64,000 nt of DNA from an uncultured Pelagibacteraceae bacterium (lineage in GTDB: Bacteria; Pseudomonadota; Alphaproteobacteria; Pelagibacterales; Pelagibacteraceae), in assembly GCA_902568975.1 (NCBI GenBank), contig CACFSO010000001.1, forward strand, positions 124,001 through 188,000. Direction: 5' to 3'. Both the position numbers and the translations under genes were made by a program. Positions 7,817 through 16,418 of the stretch are shown piece after piece; positions within the stretch are counted from its first letter, which is position 1; each line of letters begins with the position of its first letter. Under the pieces are notes generated by a model, which was given only the letters and a program-made list of their open reading frames with translations, was not told the origin of the DNA and made no database searches.

Positions 7817-8944
7817 ATGGCGGCAGAAATTTCTAAAGTTTCCAAAAATGGTTCGGAGTTAAATGTTGAATGGAGCGATGGAGAAAAAAGTAATTTTAAC
7901 TTTATGTGGTTAAGAGATAATTGTCCAACAGCTCATGACAAAGACTCCAGACATAGAATGTTTAATATATTGGAGGTTTCAACAAATATAGAACCTAAAA
8001 AATGTAAAATTAATAATGAAGGTAAATTAGAAGTAGAGTGGAGCGAAGGAAATCATACTAGTTTTTATGATCAAGAATGGCTTAGAAAAAATTGTTACAC
8101 CATCAGTAACAAAAAAAAATATGTTTCTCCTTATAAACTTTGGGATAACTCATTACAAAAAAATTTACCATCTATAAGTCTTGAACATGATGAAATTATT
8201 AATTCTGAAGAAGGTTTGGTAAAATGGTTAGAGCTTTTGCACTATAAAGGAATCGCAATTGTAAAAAATACTCCAATTGAAAAAGAATCTGCATTCCCAG
8301 TTCTTAATAGAATAAGTCACACAAGAGAAACTTTTTTTAAAACACCATTTGAGGTTATAAATATTCCAAAACCAAATAATTCTGCTTATACAGCAAGTGC
8401 TTTAAATAATCATATGGATTTACCTTGGTTTGAAAATCCTCCAGGATATCAATTTCTTCATTGTTTAATTAATTCTGCAAAAGGAGGAGACTCATCAGCC
8501 GTGGATGCATTTGCAGTTGCTGACTATTTAAGAAAAAATGAAAAAGAAATTTTTGAAACTTTAGTGAGCGTGCCACTTAAATTTAGAGACAAAGATTACA
8601 CACAAGAAGCTCACAGAAGTTTTTATAGTCCAGCAATTAGTCTAACTAAAGATGGTGATTACAATGATATAAGATTTAGCGTTGCTACTATGGATGCATT
8701 AGATTGTCATCCAGATGTTATGGATAAAGTTTACAAAGCTCATCACAGATTCGGAAATCTTTTGCATGATGATAAATTTCAAATAAAATTTCGATTGGAA
8801 TCTGGAGATATCTTTTCATTTAATAATAGAAGAATTTTACATGGAAGAACAAAATTCGATCCAAATTCAGGTCACAGACATCTTCAAGGTTATTATATGG
8901 ATCGAGATGAAATCATTGGAAGATTAAACTATTTAAAAAAATAA
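7817..8944 (+). CDS. Gamma-butyrobetaine dioxygenase-like Fe(II)/2-oxoglutarate oxygenase
   Basis: A 375-residue protein with the two-part layout of BBOX/trimethyllysine dioxygenases. The N-terminal DUF971-type domain carries FMWLRDNCP; the TauD-like catalytic domain has the Fe ligands His199-x-Asp201 (NNHMDLPW) and distal His342 (RRILHGRTKF), with Arg residues after it for 2-oxoglutarate. The expected reaction is hydroxylation of gamma-butyrobetaine to L-carnitine or of a similar trimethylammonium acid. Its divergent position to a betaine importer with a trailing SDR supports a role in quaternary-amine use. A GDPD gene converges 2 bases downstream. Confidence 0.82.
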   Translation: MAAEISKVSKNGSELNVEWSDGEKSNFNFMWLRDNCPTAHDKDSRHRMFNILEVSTNIEPKKCKINNEGKLEVEWSEGNHTSFYDQEWLRKNCYTISNKKKYVSPYKLWDNSLQKNLPSISLEHDEIINSEEGLVKWLELLHYKGIAIVKNTPIEKESAFPVLNRISHTRETFFKTPFEVINIPKPNNSAYTASALNNHMDLPWFENPPGYQFLHCLINSAKGGDSSAVDAFAVADYLRKNEKEIFETLVSVPLKFRDKDYTQEAHRSFYSPAISLTKDGDYNDIRFSVATMDALDCHPDVMDKVYKAHHRFGNLLHDDKFQIKFRLESGDIFSFNNRRILHGRTKFDPNSGHRHLQGYYMDRDEIIGRLNYLKK

Positions 8945-8946
8945 TA

Positions 8947-9594
8947 TTATAAATTCTCAAATATCAAATTATTATTTTTACTATATTTTTTAAATTCCAA
9001 TTTTTTTTTAATTGTATAATAATATTTTTTAATTTTCAAATCTTGAATATTTTTGTTTTTCAAAAAAAACTTATCTAATATTAAACAATAAATTTTTTTA
9101 TTATTTGATTTTTTAATAATTGTTTTAACTCTTGCAAGAGTTGAAAATGATAGTCCTACTTTTGTATTACTTTTTATTTTTAACAAATTGTAAATATTTT
9201 TATGTTTAAAAGAAATAAATACACATTTTGAAAATTTATACGTTTCTTTTAATAATTTTTTTAAAAGTTTTTTTGAAAAAGTCGGTTTTATTTCAATAAA
9301 TATCGGGTATTTATTTTTTGATATTTTGAGTAAATCTTTTAAAAGTGGAATTGGTTTTTTATTTTGAGCACTTATATTTTTAATTTGAGAATATTTCATA
9401 TCTTTCACACTTCTTTTTTTTTGAAAAATTCTGTTTAAGGTAAAATCATGAAAGCAAATAAACTCGAGGTCTTTTGTGGCATGTATGTCTGTTTCAATTC
9501 CATAGCCCTTTTTAAATGACTGTTTAAATGATTTAAGAAGATTTTCTTTATATTTTTTGTTTACAATCCCTCTATGGATTAAAAAATGAGTCAT
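8947..9594 (-). CDS. Glycerophosphodiester phosphodiesterase family protein
   Basis: A 215-residue GDPD-fold protein, a little shorter than the usual 240. Catalytic and metal motifs are seen in order: HRG (residues 7-9), ETD (about 34-36), FHDFTLNR (catalytic His with Asn/Arg) and IEIKP (about 100). It should split glycerophosphodiesters such as glycerophosphocholine or glycerophosphoethanolamine into glycerol-3-phosphate and the alcohol. There is no signal peptide, so it acts in the cytoplasm. The C-terminal half is unusually rich in Lys, Asn and Ile and is poorly conserved. It follows an aldehyde dehydrogenase gene on the same strand by 9 bases. Confidence 0.82.
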   Translation of the reverse strand: MTHFLIHRGIVNKKYKENLLKSFKQSFKKGYGIETDIHATKDLEFICFHDFTLNRIFQKKRSVKDMKYSQIKNISAQNKKPIPLLKDLLKISKNKYPIFIEIKPTFSKKLLKKLLKETYKFSKCVFISFKHKNIYNLLKIKSNTKVGLSFSTLARVKTIIKKSNNKKIYCLILDKFFLKNKNIQDLKIKKYYYTIKKKLEFKKYSKNNNLIFENL

Positions 9595-9603
9595 TAAACA
9601 ATA

Positions 9604-11034
9604 CTATTTCCACCCAGTGATTGTTTTTACTTCTAAATATTCTTCCAATCCCCAAATACCACCTTCACGACCATTGCCAGATTGTCTGTATCCTCCAAAA
9701 GGAGTTCCAGAGTCTGCTGGTTTGCCATTAATATATACACATCCAGATCTTAATTTTCTTGCAACGCGATGCGCTTTTTCTTTATTTTCTGTCTGCAAGT
9801 AATTTCCCAAGCCATAAGAAGTATCATTTACAATTTTTATAGCTTCATCTTCAGTTTCAAATGGAATAATAGACAAAACAGGTCCAAAAATCTCCTCTTT
9901 TGCAATTCTCATATCGTTCTTTACATTAGTAAATATAGTTGGTTTTATAAAGTACCCTTTATTTAAACCATTTGGTAATTCAGGTCCTCCGGCTGATAAA
10001 GTGGCTCCTTCAGAAATTCCACTTTCAATTAAATTTATGATTTTATCATATTGAATTTTAGAAATTACAGGTCCTATATGATCACCTTTTTTTGAAGCTT
10101 GATCCACATTTATTTTATTTGCTTCATCTACAGCATCATCAACTGCTTTTTGATAAATAGATTTTTCAACTAACATCCTTGTAGGAGCATCGCAAGATTG
10201 ACCCGAGTTACTCATAACATTTCGTATTCCGTCCCTTACTGCATTTTTGTAACTATCAGCAAAAACAATATTTCCACCTTTTCCTCCTAATTCTAAACAA
10301 ACTCTTTTAATTGTTTCAGATGCATTTTTGGAGATTAGTCTCCCAGCTCTAGTTGAACCTGTAAATGAAACCATATCAATATCTGGGTGACTTGAAATAT
10401 TAGTACCAACTCCAGCTCCGTCACCATTAACTAAATTAAATACTCCTTTAGGAAAACCGACCTCATCAATCATTTCAGTAAATAACATTCCTGAAATAGG
10501 AGCAATTTCTGAAGGTTTTAAAATCATTGTGCATCCTGTTGCAAATGCTGGAATAACTTTTAAAGCAATTTGATTTATAGGCCAGTTCCAAGGTGTAATT
10601 AGACCGCATACTCCAATTGGTTCATAATATATATGGTTATTTGATTTTTCATCAAATTGTTTATCAAATTTAAATTCTTTAAGCCTTAAAATGAAATCTT
10701 CCAGGTGAGATTGTCCAGAAGCCGTTTGTACATCTGTTGCCCAGTCTATAGGAGCTCCCATTTCTAATGAAATAGCCTTAGCCATTTCACTAAATCTTTT
10801 TTTATAAACCGATAGCAATTTTTCTAGATAATTTAGTCTATCTTTTTTAGTAGTTTCTTTCCATGTTTCAAAAGCAACTTTAGCAGCTTTAACTGCGTCA
10901 TCTGTATCTTTTTTCGAACCTAAAGAAATGACCGCACAAGGATCTTCATTACATGGATTAATTACTTCAAAATCATTTGGTTTATTTGGTTCAACCCATT
11001 GACCATTAATATAAAATTTTCTTTTATCTAGCAT
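9604..11034 (-). CDS. NAD(P)-dependent aldehyde dehydrogenase (first of two paralogues)
   Basis: A full-length 476-residue ALDH. It has PWNWPINQ, the nucleotide-binding FTGSTRAG, the general-base Glu in LELGGKGG and the catalytic Cys in NSGQSCDAPTR; EEIFGPVLS is near the C-terminus. It is clearly paralogous to the ALDH at 22.5 kb (MLDKRKFYINGQWV versus MLDKKNFYIDGKWV at the N-terminus). The substrate is unknown. It is flanked by a beta-hydroxyacid dehydrogenase gene upstream and a GDPD gene downstream on the same strand. Aminoaldehyde or semialdehyde oxidation would fit the surrounding catabolic genes. Confidence 0.9.
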   Translation of the reverse strand: MLDKRKFYINGQWVEPNKPNDFEVINPCNEDPCAVISLGSKKDTDDAVKAAKVAFETWKETTKKDRLNYLEKLLSVYKKRFSEMAKAISLEMGAPIDWATDVQTASGQSHLEDFILRLKEFKFDKQFDEKSNNHIYYEPIGVCGLITPWNWPINQIALKVIPAFATGCTMILKPSEIAPISGMLFTEMIDEVGFPKGVFNLVNGDGAGVGTNISSHPDIDMVSFTGSTRAGRLISKNASETIKRVCLELGGKGGNIVFADSYKNAVRDGIRNVMSNSGQSCDAPTRMLVEKSIYQKAVDDAVDEANKINVDQASKKGDHIGPVISKIQYDKIINLIESGISEGATLSAGGPELPNGLNKGYFIKPTIFTNVKNDMRIAKEEIFGPVLSIIPFETEDEAIKIVNDTSYGLGNYLQTENKEKAHRVARKLRSGCVYINGKPADSGTPFGGYRQSGNGREGGIWGLEEYLEVKTITGWK

Positions 11035-11055
11035 TTTAGAACCTTATCATAATAA

Positions 11056-11997
11056 TTATATTTCATATCCTTTTTCTTCTTTTTCTTCATCTATCAATTC
11101 CTCTGGAAATCCAGAAGCTCTAAAATCTATACCAAATTTATCTTCCAATCTTTTAACAACCATTGATGACCAAGCTCTTGAACCATATTTTTTTTCTGCA
11201 TCTTTAAATATATCTAATACAAATGGAGATATTTCTAATTCAGTTTTTAGTTTTTTTGAAAGTTCATTAAAAAGATTCATATCTTTTTGAACTAAGTCCA
11301 TTGTAAAATTAATATTATATGAACCATTTAAGATTACCTGACTTTCTGTTTCATGTACAAAAGAATTTCCTGAAGATACCTCAATACCTTTATAAGTTTT
11401 ATTAAGATCTAAGTTGGATTTTTTTGCTACTGTCCAAGCTTCACCAAGAGCAGCTAAGTGAACAGAGGCTAAATAATTTGTTATTACTTTCAAAATAGAA
11501 GCTGAACCAAGCTCTCCTGTATGTAAAATTTTTCTTCCCATTGTTGTTAAAATTGGCAAAATTTTTTCAAAAGATTTTCTTTTTCCTCCAACAAAAATTG
11601 CAATATTTCCTGTTTCTGCTCTATGACATCCCCCACTTACTGGAGCATCTAAAGGATTAGCCTTTTTGTCTAGAACTAATTTACCTAATCTTTTTACTTC
11701 GGACTCATCTGTGGTACTCATTTCAAGCCAAATTTTATTTTCAGTAAGACCATTAATCACACCTTTGTTTGACTCCATTACTTCTGCACATATTTCAGGA
11801 GAAGGAAGACAAGTAATAATTAAATCTGTTCGTTCAGCTAATTCTTTCGGATTAGCTGCTATTTTTGCTCCTCTATTTTTAAAATCGTTTGTTATTTTTT
11901 CGTCTAAATCTTTAACAGTCAGATCAAATTTGTTTCTTAACAAGCTGCCAGCTAGTTTACCTCCAACATTACCAAGACCTATAAATCCAATTTTCAT
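11056..11997 (-). CDS. 3-hydroxyisobutyrate dehydrogenase-family oxidoreductase
   Basis: A 313-residue beta-hydroxyacid dehydrogenase. The NAD(P) motif GFIGLGNVGG is at 4-13, the substrate signature DAPVSGG is at about 118-124 and the catalytic Lys is in ILKVITNYL. Family members oxidise 3-hydroxyisobutyrate, tartronate semialdehyde (reverse) or related acids; sequence alone does not decide. It heads the minus-strand pair with the ALDH (21 bases between), so the two probably act in sequence: alcohol to semialdehyde, then to acid. It is divergent from the EutA-like gene across about 58 bases. Confidence 0.88.
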   Translation of the reverse strand: MKIGFIGLGNVGGKLAGSLLRNKFDLTVKDLDEKITNDFKNRGAKIAANPKELAERTDLIITCLPSPEICAEVMESNKGVINGLTENKIWLEMSTTDESEVKRLGKLVLDKKANPLDAPVSGGCHRAETGNIAIFVGGKRKSFEKILPILTTMGRKILHTGELGSASILKVITNYLASVHLAALGEAWTVAKKSNLDLNKTYKGIEVSSGNSFVHETESQVILNGSYNINFTMDLVQKDMNLFNELSKKLKTELEISPFVLDIFKDAEKKYGSRAWSSMVVKRLEDKFGIDFRASGFPEELIDEEKEEKGYEI

Positions 11998-12055
11998 AAC
12001 TACCTTTTAATTTTAGTGAATATTAAATGCTTTATGATATATTTTTTTTTTTAAA

Positions 12056-12802
12056 ATGTATTCATCTAAAATAGATCCGAAATTCAACAAAAAGCAAAAT
12101 CCTAAAATTGGTCTAATCGTCCTTGCAAGTGATTATATAATTGAAAAAGATTTTATTAGTGTAATTAAAGGAAAAGAAATAGATTTTTTTGTTAATAGAA
12201 TAGAATGTTATAATCCTTTAACATCTGAGAATTTAACTAAAATGTCCGAAAAAGTTACAGAGGTAACAAAAGATATACTTCCAGGTGAAAAAGTTGATTG
12301 TGTAGTTTATGGCTGTACTTCAGGAACAATTGCAGCAGGTTATGATTCTATAAGAAATAAAATAAAAAAAGCAAAACCAGAAGCAGAAGTTACAACTCCA
12401 AGCACGTCTTCTATTAAAGCACTTAAAAAACTTAATATAAAAAAAATTGCTGTATTTACACCTTATCCAAAAAAATTAAACGATGAAGTAATAGAATTTT
12501 TTAAAAAAGAAAGTTTTGAAATCACATCGAACTCTTATTTTGATATAGAGTCCGATATAGATATTGGAAAAGTAGATCCAGAATATTTATATGAAGTTCT
12601 GTCAAAAATGGATTTAAATGGTGCCGAAGCCTTATTTGTTTCATGTACAGCACTTCCTGTTTTAGCGATTATAGATAAACTTGAAAAAAAATTAGATAAA
12701 ATTGTTTTATCTAGTAACCAAACTTTGATTTGGGATACATTGGAAAAAATTGGAAAAAATAGTTCAATCAACGGTTTTGGAAAATTATTTTTAAAAAATT
12801 AA
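12056..12802 (+). CDS. eutA: Asp/Glu racemase-fold protein, EutA / maleate isomerase-like
   Basis: A 248-residue protein of the maleate isomerase/arylmalonate decarboxylase/EutA family. The two active-site cysteines are present in the expected motifs, VVYGCTSGT (N-domain) and FVSCTALPV (C-domain). EutA is found in ectoine and hydroxyectoine utilisation clusters, but its exact reaction is not settled. The identification leans on the next gene, a clear DoeA/EutD homologue beginning 2 bases after this stop. On sequence alone maleate cis-trans isomerase remains possible. Confidence 0.7.
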   Translation: MYSSKIDPKFNKKQNPKIGLIVLASDYIIEKDFISVIKGKEIDFFVNRIECYNPLTSENLTKMSEKVTEVTKDILPGEKVDCVVYGCTSGTIAAGYDSIRNKIKKAKPEAEVTTPSTSSIKALKKLNIKKIAVFTPYPKKLNDEVIEFFKKESFEITSNSYFDIESDIDIGKVDPEYLYEVLSKMDLNGAEALFVSCTALPVLAIIDKLEKKLDKIVLSSNQTLIWDTLEKIGKNSSINGFGKLFLKN

Positions 12803-12804
12803 TT

Positions 12805-13971
12805 ATGTTATTTACTAAAGAAGAATACAAAAATAGACTAAAAAAAGTTCAAAAATCAATGCAAGATAAAGGTATTGAATTATTGATTTCTCAAGATACA
12901 AATAATATGAATTACTTGACAGGGTATGACGCCTGGTCATTTTACTATGCACAATGTATAATAGTTCATGTTAATGCAGAAGAACCTTTATGTTTTGTAA
13001 GAGCACAAGATGCTGGTGGGGCATATATCAAAACATATTTAAAAAGAGAAAATATAATTGTTTATGAGGAAAAATATATTCATGCCTGGCCGATGCATCC
13101 TTATGATCCTCTGATTGAATTAATAAAAAAGAATAAGTGGGATAAATTAAATATTGGTGTTGAAATGGATAGTCATTACTTCACAGCTTATTGTTACGAA
13201 AAATTAAAAAAAGGTTTACCAAATGCAAAAATAAAAGATTCAGAAAGACTAGTTAATTGGGCAAGATTAGTTAAATCTGAGGCAGAAATTAAACTTATGA
13301 AAGGAGCAGCAATAATATCACAACAAGGAATGAAAGTAGCTATGGAAAGTATCAACCCAGGGGTCAGGCAATGTGATGCTGTAGCGGAAATTCAAAAAGC
13401 ACTATTTAAAGGTACTCCAGAGATTGGAGGAGAGTACGCAAGTATTGCAACTTTATTACCTACCGGAAAAGGAACATCTGCTTCTCATTTAACTGCAACT
13501 GATGAAAAATTCGTTGAAGGAGAAGCTACAATTATTGAACTTTCTGGAGTTAATAAAAGATATCATGCACCAATGGCAAGAACTGTATTGCTAGGGAAAC
13601 CTGATCAAAAAAAGATAGATGCAATGAAAGCAACCAATGAAGCACTAGATGCAGGTATTGCTGCAACAAAACCTGGAAATACTGCTAATGATGTAGCAGA
13701 AAAATTTTGGGGTATTTTAGATAAATATAATATTAAAAAAGAATCTAGAACAGGTTATTCCATCGGCATTGGCTATCCACCTGATTGGGGTGAACATACT
13801 TTAAATATTTACAAGGGCGACATGACAGTTTTACAACCCAACGTTTGTTTTCATATGATTGCTGTTATGCAATTTGGTGAATGGGGAGTAGAAGCATCCG
13901 AGTCAGTTAGAGTAACAGAAAGTGGAAGTGAGTTATTCTGTAATTATTCTAGAGAATTGCACATAAAATAA
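12805..13971 (+). CDS. doeA: Ectoine hydrolase-like (DoeA/EutD) pita-bread hydrolase
   Basis: A 388-residue M24-fold protein closely following DoeA as I know it: NMNYLTGYDAWSFY, the QDAGGA stretch, GVEMDSHYF, LVNWARLVKS, RTGYSIGIGYPPDWGE and a C-terminal EWGVEASESV. In place of the metal-binding Asp residues of M24 peptidases it has IIELSGVNKRYHAPMARTV, as in creatinase and DoeA, which are metal-free hydrolases. DoeA opens ectoine to N-acetyl-diaminobutyrate; creatinase would be the main alternative. It is coupled to the EutA-like gene, with the PotADBC-type importer downstream, so the importer may bring in the substrate. Confidence 0.8.
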   Translation: MLFTKEEYKNRLKKVQKSMQDKGIELLISQDTNNMNYLTGYDAWSFYYAQCIIVHVNAEEPLCFVRAQDAGGAYIKTYLKRENIIVYEEKYIHAWPMHPYDPLIELIKKNKWDKLNIGVEMDSHYFTAYCYEKLKKGLPNAKIKDSERLVNWARLVKSEAEIKLMKGAAIISQQGMKVAMESINPGVRQCDAVAEIQKALFKGTPEIGGEYASIATLLPTGKGTSASHLTATDEKFVEGEATIIELSGVNKRYHAPMARTVLLGKPDQKKIDAMKATNEALDAGIAATKPGNTANDVAEKFWGILDKYNIKKESRTGYSIGIGYPPDWGEHTLNIYKGDMTVLQPNVCFHMIAVMQFGEWGVEASESVRVTESGSELFCNYSRELHIK

Positions 13972-14011
13972 AATAGCTTGAAAAAGCGCTTCACAAATGT
14001 TTTAAACTAGC

Positions 14012-15100
14012 ATGTCAAATAAGCAGCAATTCGTTAGGTTTGATAAAGTTGATAAAAGCTACGATGGAAAGATTTTAGTAGTTAAAGATTTAAATTTGGA
14101 TATTGCCGAAGGTGAATTTATTACCATGTTAGGACCTTCTGGTTCTGGAAAAACTACTTGTCTCATGATGTTGGCAGGTTTTGAGACTCCTACAAATGGT
14201 GAAATATTCTTAGATTCGAATCCAATTTCAAATATTCCTCCGCATAAAAGAGGAATAGGAATGGTGTTTCAAAATTATGCTTTATTTCCACATATGACAG
14301 TTTATGAAAATTTAGCATTCCCATTAAAAGTTAGAAAAGTATCAAAAGAAGAAATTAATAAAAAAGTTGATAAAGCTTTATCAATGGTTTCATTATCAGG
14401 TTTTGAAAAAAGAATGCCAAACCAACTTTCAGGCGGACAACAACAAAGAGTAGCAGTTGCTAGAGCTTTAGTATTTGATCCACAGGTAGTTTTGATGGAT
14501 GAACCATTAGGAGCCTTAGATAAAAATTTAAGAGAGAGTATGCAATATGAAATTAAACATATTCATGAAAGTATTGGTGTAACCGTAGTTTATGTAACCC
14601 ATGACCAAGGAGAAGCTCTCACTATGTCAAATAGGATTGCTGTTTTTAATGATGGAAAAGTTCAACAACTATCTTCACCCGACAAATTATATGAGGAGCC
14701 TGTAAATTCTTTTGTTGCAGAATTTATTGGGGAAAATAATACTTTTTCAGGAGAAGTTGCCGATATGTCTAAAGAAAAGTGTAAAGTTAAATTAAATTCT
14801 GGCATAGAAATTATTGCAAACCCAATTAAAGTAAAATCAAAAGGTGATAAAACTATAGTTTCGCTAAGACCAGAAAGAGCAATTATTGATCCAGAAAATC
14901 AAATGGACAACAAACACAAAGGAAAGATAGAAGAAGTGATTTATCATGGAGATCATACTAGAGTTAGACTTGACCTATTAGGAAATAAAGAATTTATACT
15001 TAAAGTGCCAAATAGTTCGGCTAGAATGGATATAAAAGTTGGTAATGAGATAAATATAGGCTGGAATAGCCATGACGCAAGAGCCCTGGATCCAAAATAG
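14012..15100 (+). CDS. potA: Polyamine/opine-type ABC importer, ATP-binding subunit
   Basis: A 362-residue PotA-like ATPase. Walker A is GPSGSGKTT (41-49), the signature LSGGQQQRVAVARAL, Walker B VVLMDEPLGALD and the switch His is in YVTHDQGE; a TOBE-type domain fills the C-terminus (about 285-362). It lies 40 bases after the DoeA-like gene and before potD, with no clear Shine-Dalgarno before the ATG. The transport substrate is not readable from the ATPase: spermidine, putrescine and other cationic or zwitterionic solutes, including ectoine-like compounds, are all possible. Confidence 0.9.
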   Translation: MSNKQQFVRFDKVDKSYDGKILVVKDLNLDIAEGEFITMLGPSGSGKTTCLMMLAGFETPTNGEIFLDSNPISNIPPHKRGIGMVFQNYALFPHMTVYENLAFPLKVRKVSKEEINKKVDKALSMVSLSGFEKRMPNQLSGGQQQRVAVARALVFDPQVVLMDEPLGALDKNLRESMQYEIKHIHESIGVTVVYVTHDQGEALTMSNRIAVFNDGKVQQLSSPDKLYEEPVNSFVAEFIGENNTFSGEVADMSKEKCKVKLNSGIEIIANPIKVKSKGDKTIVSLRPERAIIDPENQMDNKHKGKIEEVIYHGDHTRVRLDLLGNKEFILKVPNSSARMDIKVGNEINIGWNSHDARALDPK

Positions 15101-15122
15101 TAAATCAATATAACAAAATACT

Positions 15123-15146
15123 TTGATAATTAGCAATAATTATCAA
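15123..15146. promoter_or_regulatory. Perfect stem-loop upstream of the potD promoter
   Basis: TTGATAATTA and TAATTATCAA pair as a perfect 10-bp stem around the tetraloop GCAA. The element lies 22 bases after the potA stop and ends 22 bases before the potD -35 box. It lacks a GC-rich stem and a T tract, so it is a poor terminator. An operator for a dimeric regulator or a 3' stabilising hairpin is more likely. Confidence 0.5.
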
Positions 15147-15168
15147 GAATCATTCTAAAAATCAGTTG

Positions 15169-15197
15169 TTGACTCCATTTTTCTTAATTGTTGTAAT
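15169..15197 (+). promoter_or_regulatory. Sigma70-type promoter of potD
   Basis: TTGACT (15169-15174) and TGTAAT (15192-15197) are separated by exactly 17 bases and match the -35 and -10 consensus in 5 of 6 positions each. The expected transcription start is near 15204, giving a leader of about 30 bases. potD can thus be expressed independently of the upstream eutA-doeA-potA genes. Confidence 0.75.
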
Positions 15198-15214
15198 CCT
15201 GTTTTTATAAAAAA

Positions 15215-15228
15215 CGTTTAAACGGAGG
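15215..15228 (+). promoter_or_regulatory. Palindrome CGTTTAAACG and Shine-Dalgarno of potD
   Basis: A perfect 10-bp palindrome (15215-15224) runs directly into the Shine-Dalgarno GGAGG (15224-15228), sharing one G, with the ATG at 15233. It has the same GTTTAAAC core as the proX and amt leaders. Its position suggests post-transcriptional or initiation-level control. Confidence 0.55.
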
Positions 15229-15232
15229 ATAA

Positions 15233-16351
15233 ATGAGAAAATTAAGTAAACTATTACTTGCTCTTACTTTTGCTCTTTCAATAACTTCATCAGCATTTGC
15301 AGTAGTCGTTGCATCATGGGGTGGAGCTTACACTGAAAGTCAAAAATTAGGGTATGGTGATCCAACTGCAGCGAAATTAGGAATACCTATTGATTGGGTA
15401 GACTACTCAGGCGGATTATCAGAACTTAAAGCACAAAAAGAAGCAGGTGCAATTACTTGGGATATAATGGATGTTTTTGCTATGGATACTATTAATGGAT
15501 GCGACGAAGGTTTATTTGTTGAATTTGATTTCGATAAAGACTTTCCTGCAGCACCAGATGGTACTAAAGCTAGTGAAGATTTCTTCACTTCAATGCCTAG
15601 TAAATGTGCAGTAGGAAATATTTTATATTCTTGGACTTATGCTTATCATGATGACAAGATTGGTAGCAAAAAACCTAAAACTGTAAAAGATTTCTTTAAT
15701 ACTAAGAAATGGCCTGGAAAAAGAGGTATCTACAAAAGCGCTATGCATAATTTAGAAATGGCATTAGCTGCTTCTGGCACTAAACCAGGTAAAGGTGGTG
15801 CAAAAATCTATGAACAACTTGAAACTGAAAAAGGTCTTCAAAAAGCTATGGATAAAATCAAAGCTCTTTGTTCAGATCCTAATGGCGGATGTGTATTCTG
15901 GTCTGCAGGTGCTAAACCACCTGAACTACTTATGCAGGGTGAAGTTGTTATGGCAACAGGTTGGAATGGAAGATTCTTTAACGCAGAAATTGGAGAAGGT
16001 GCTCCTCTTAGACAAGTATGGGATGCTCAAGGTTTAGATTACCAATATATGTCATTAGTAAAAGGTGGACCAAATGAAGCTGATGCTATGAAAGCTCTTG
16101 CACAAATGACAAGTACAGAAGGTCTTGCTGGATCTGCAAAATACATTGCTTACGCACCTTGGAGAAAATCTTCTCTTGCAATTATAGAAGCTGGCGAGCC
16201 TTGGTATAAAGATGGCAAAACAAAAATGATGGAACAAATGCCAACTCATCCAAATAACACAAAAAGCTATATCCTAATTGATGCAATTTTTTGGGCTGAC
16301 AACAGCACAGAGATTGGTGAAAAATGGGAAGCTATGAAAGCTGGTCTATAA
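15233..16351 (+). CDS. potD: PotD-like periplasmic substrate-binding protein
   Basis: A 372-residue class D binding protein with a clean signal peptide (MRKLSK then a hydrophobic core, cleavage after SAFA at about residue 23). The mature start VVVASWGGAYTESQ is typical of the PotD/opine group. Four Cys residues (in NGCDEG, SKCAV, LCSD and GGCVF) could form disulfides in the periplasm. It has its own promoter and a strong ribosome site, and is followed by an intrinsic terminator before potB, so it should be made in large excess over the permease. The ligand is unknown; neighbours suggest ectoine, a polyamine or a guanidino compound. Confidence 0.9.
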   Translation: MRKLSKLLLALTFALSITSSAFAVVVASWGGAYTESQKLGYGDPTAAKLGIPIDWVDYSGGLSELKAQKEAGAITWDIMDVFAMDTINGCDEGLFVEFDFDKDFPAAPDGTKASEDFFTSMPSKCAVGNILYSWTYAYHDDKIGSKKPKTVKDFFNTKKWPGKRGIYKSAMHNLEMALAASGTKPGKGGAKIYEQLETEKGLQKAMDKIKALCSDPNGGCVFWSAGAKPPELLMQGEVVMATGWNGRFFNAEIGEGAPLRQVWDAQGLDYQYMSLVKGGPNEADAMKALAQMTSTEGLAGSAKYIAYAPWRKSSLAIIEAGEPWYKDGKTKMMEQMPTHPNNTKSYILIDAIFWADNSTEIGEKWEAMKAGL

Positions 16352-16387
16352 TTTAAGTTTTAAAGACTAAAATTATATATTATAATT

Positions 16388-16418
16388 AGGGCGGTTATTA
16401 AACAACCGCCCTTTTTTT
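16388..16418 (+). terminator. Intrinsic terminator between potD and potB
   Basis: GGGCGGTT (16389-16396) pairs with AACCGCCC (16404-16411) around a 7-base loop and is followed by seven T residues. The potB ATG begins at 16419, immediately after the T tract, so terminator and translation start abut. Confidence 0.92.

Noticed and set aside
13990..14011. GTTTTAAAC before potA as a fourth member of the palindrome set
   Set aside because: It has an extra base that breaks the core, and no Shine-Dalgarno follows it.
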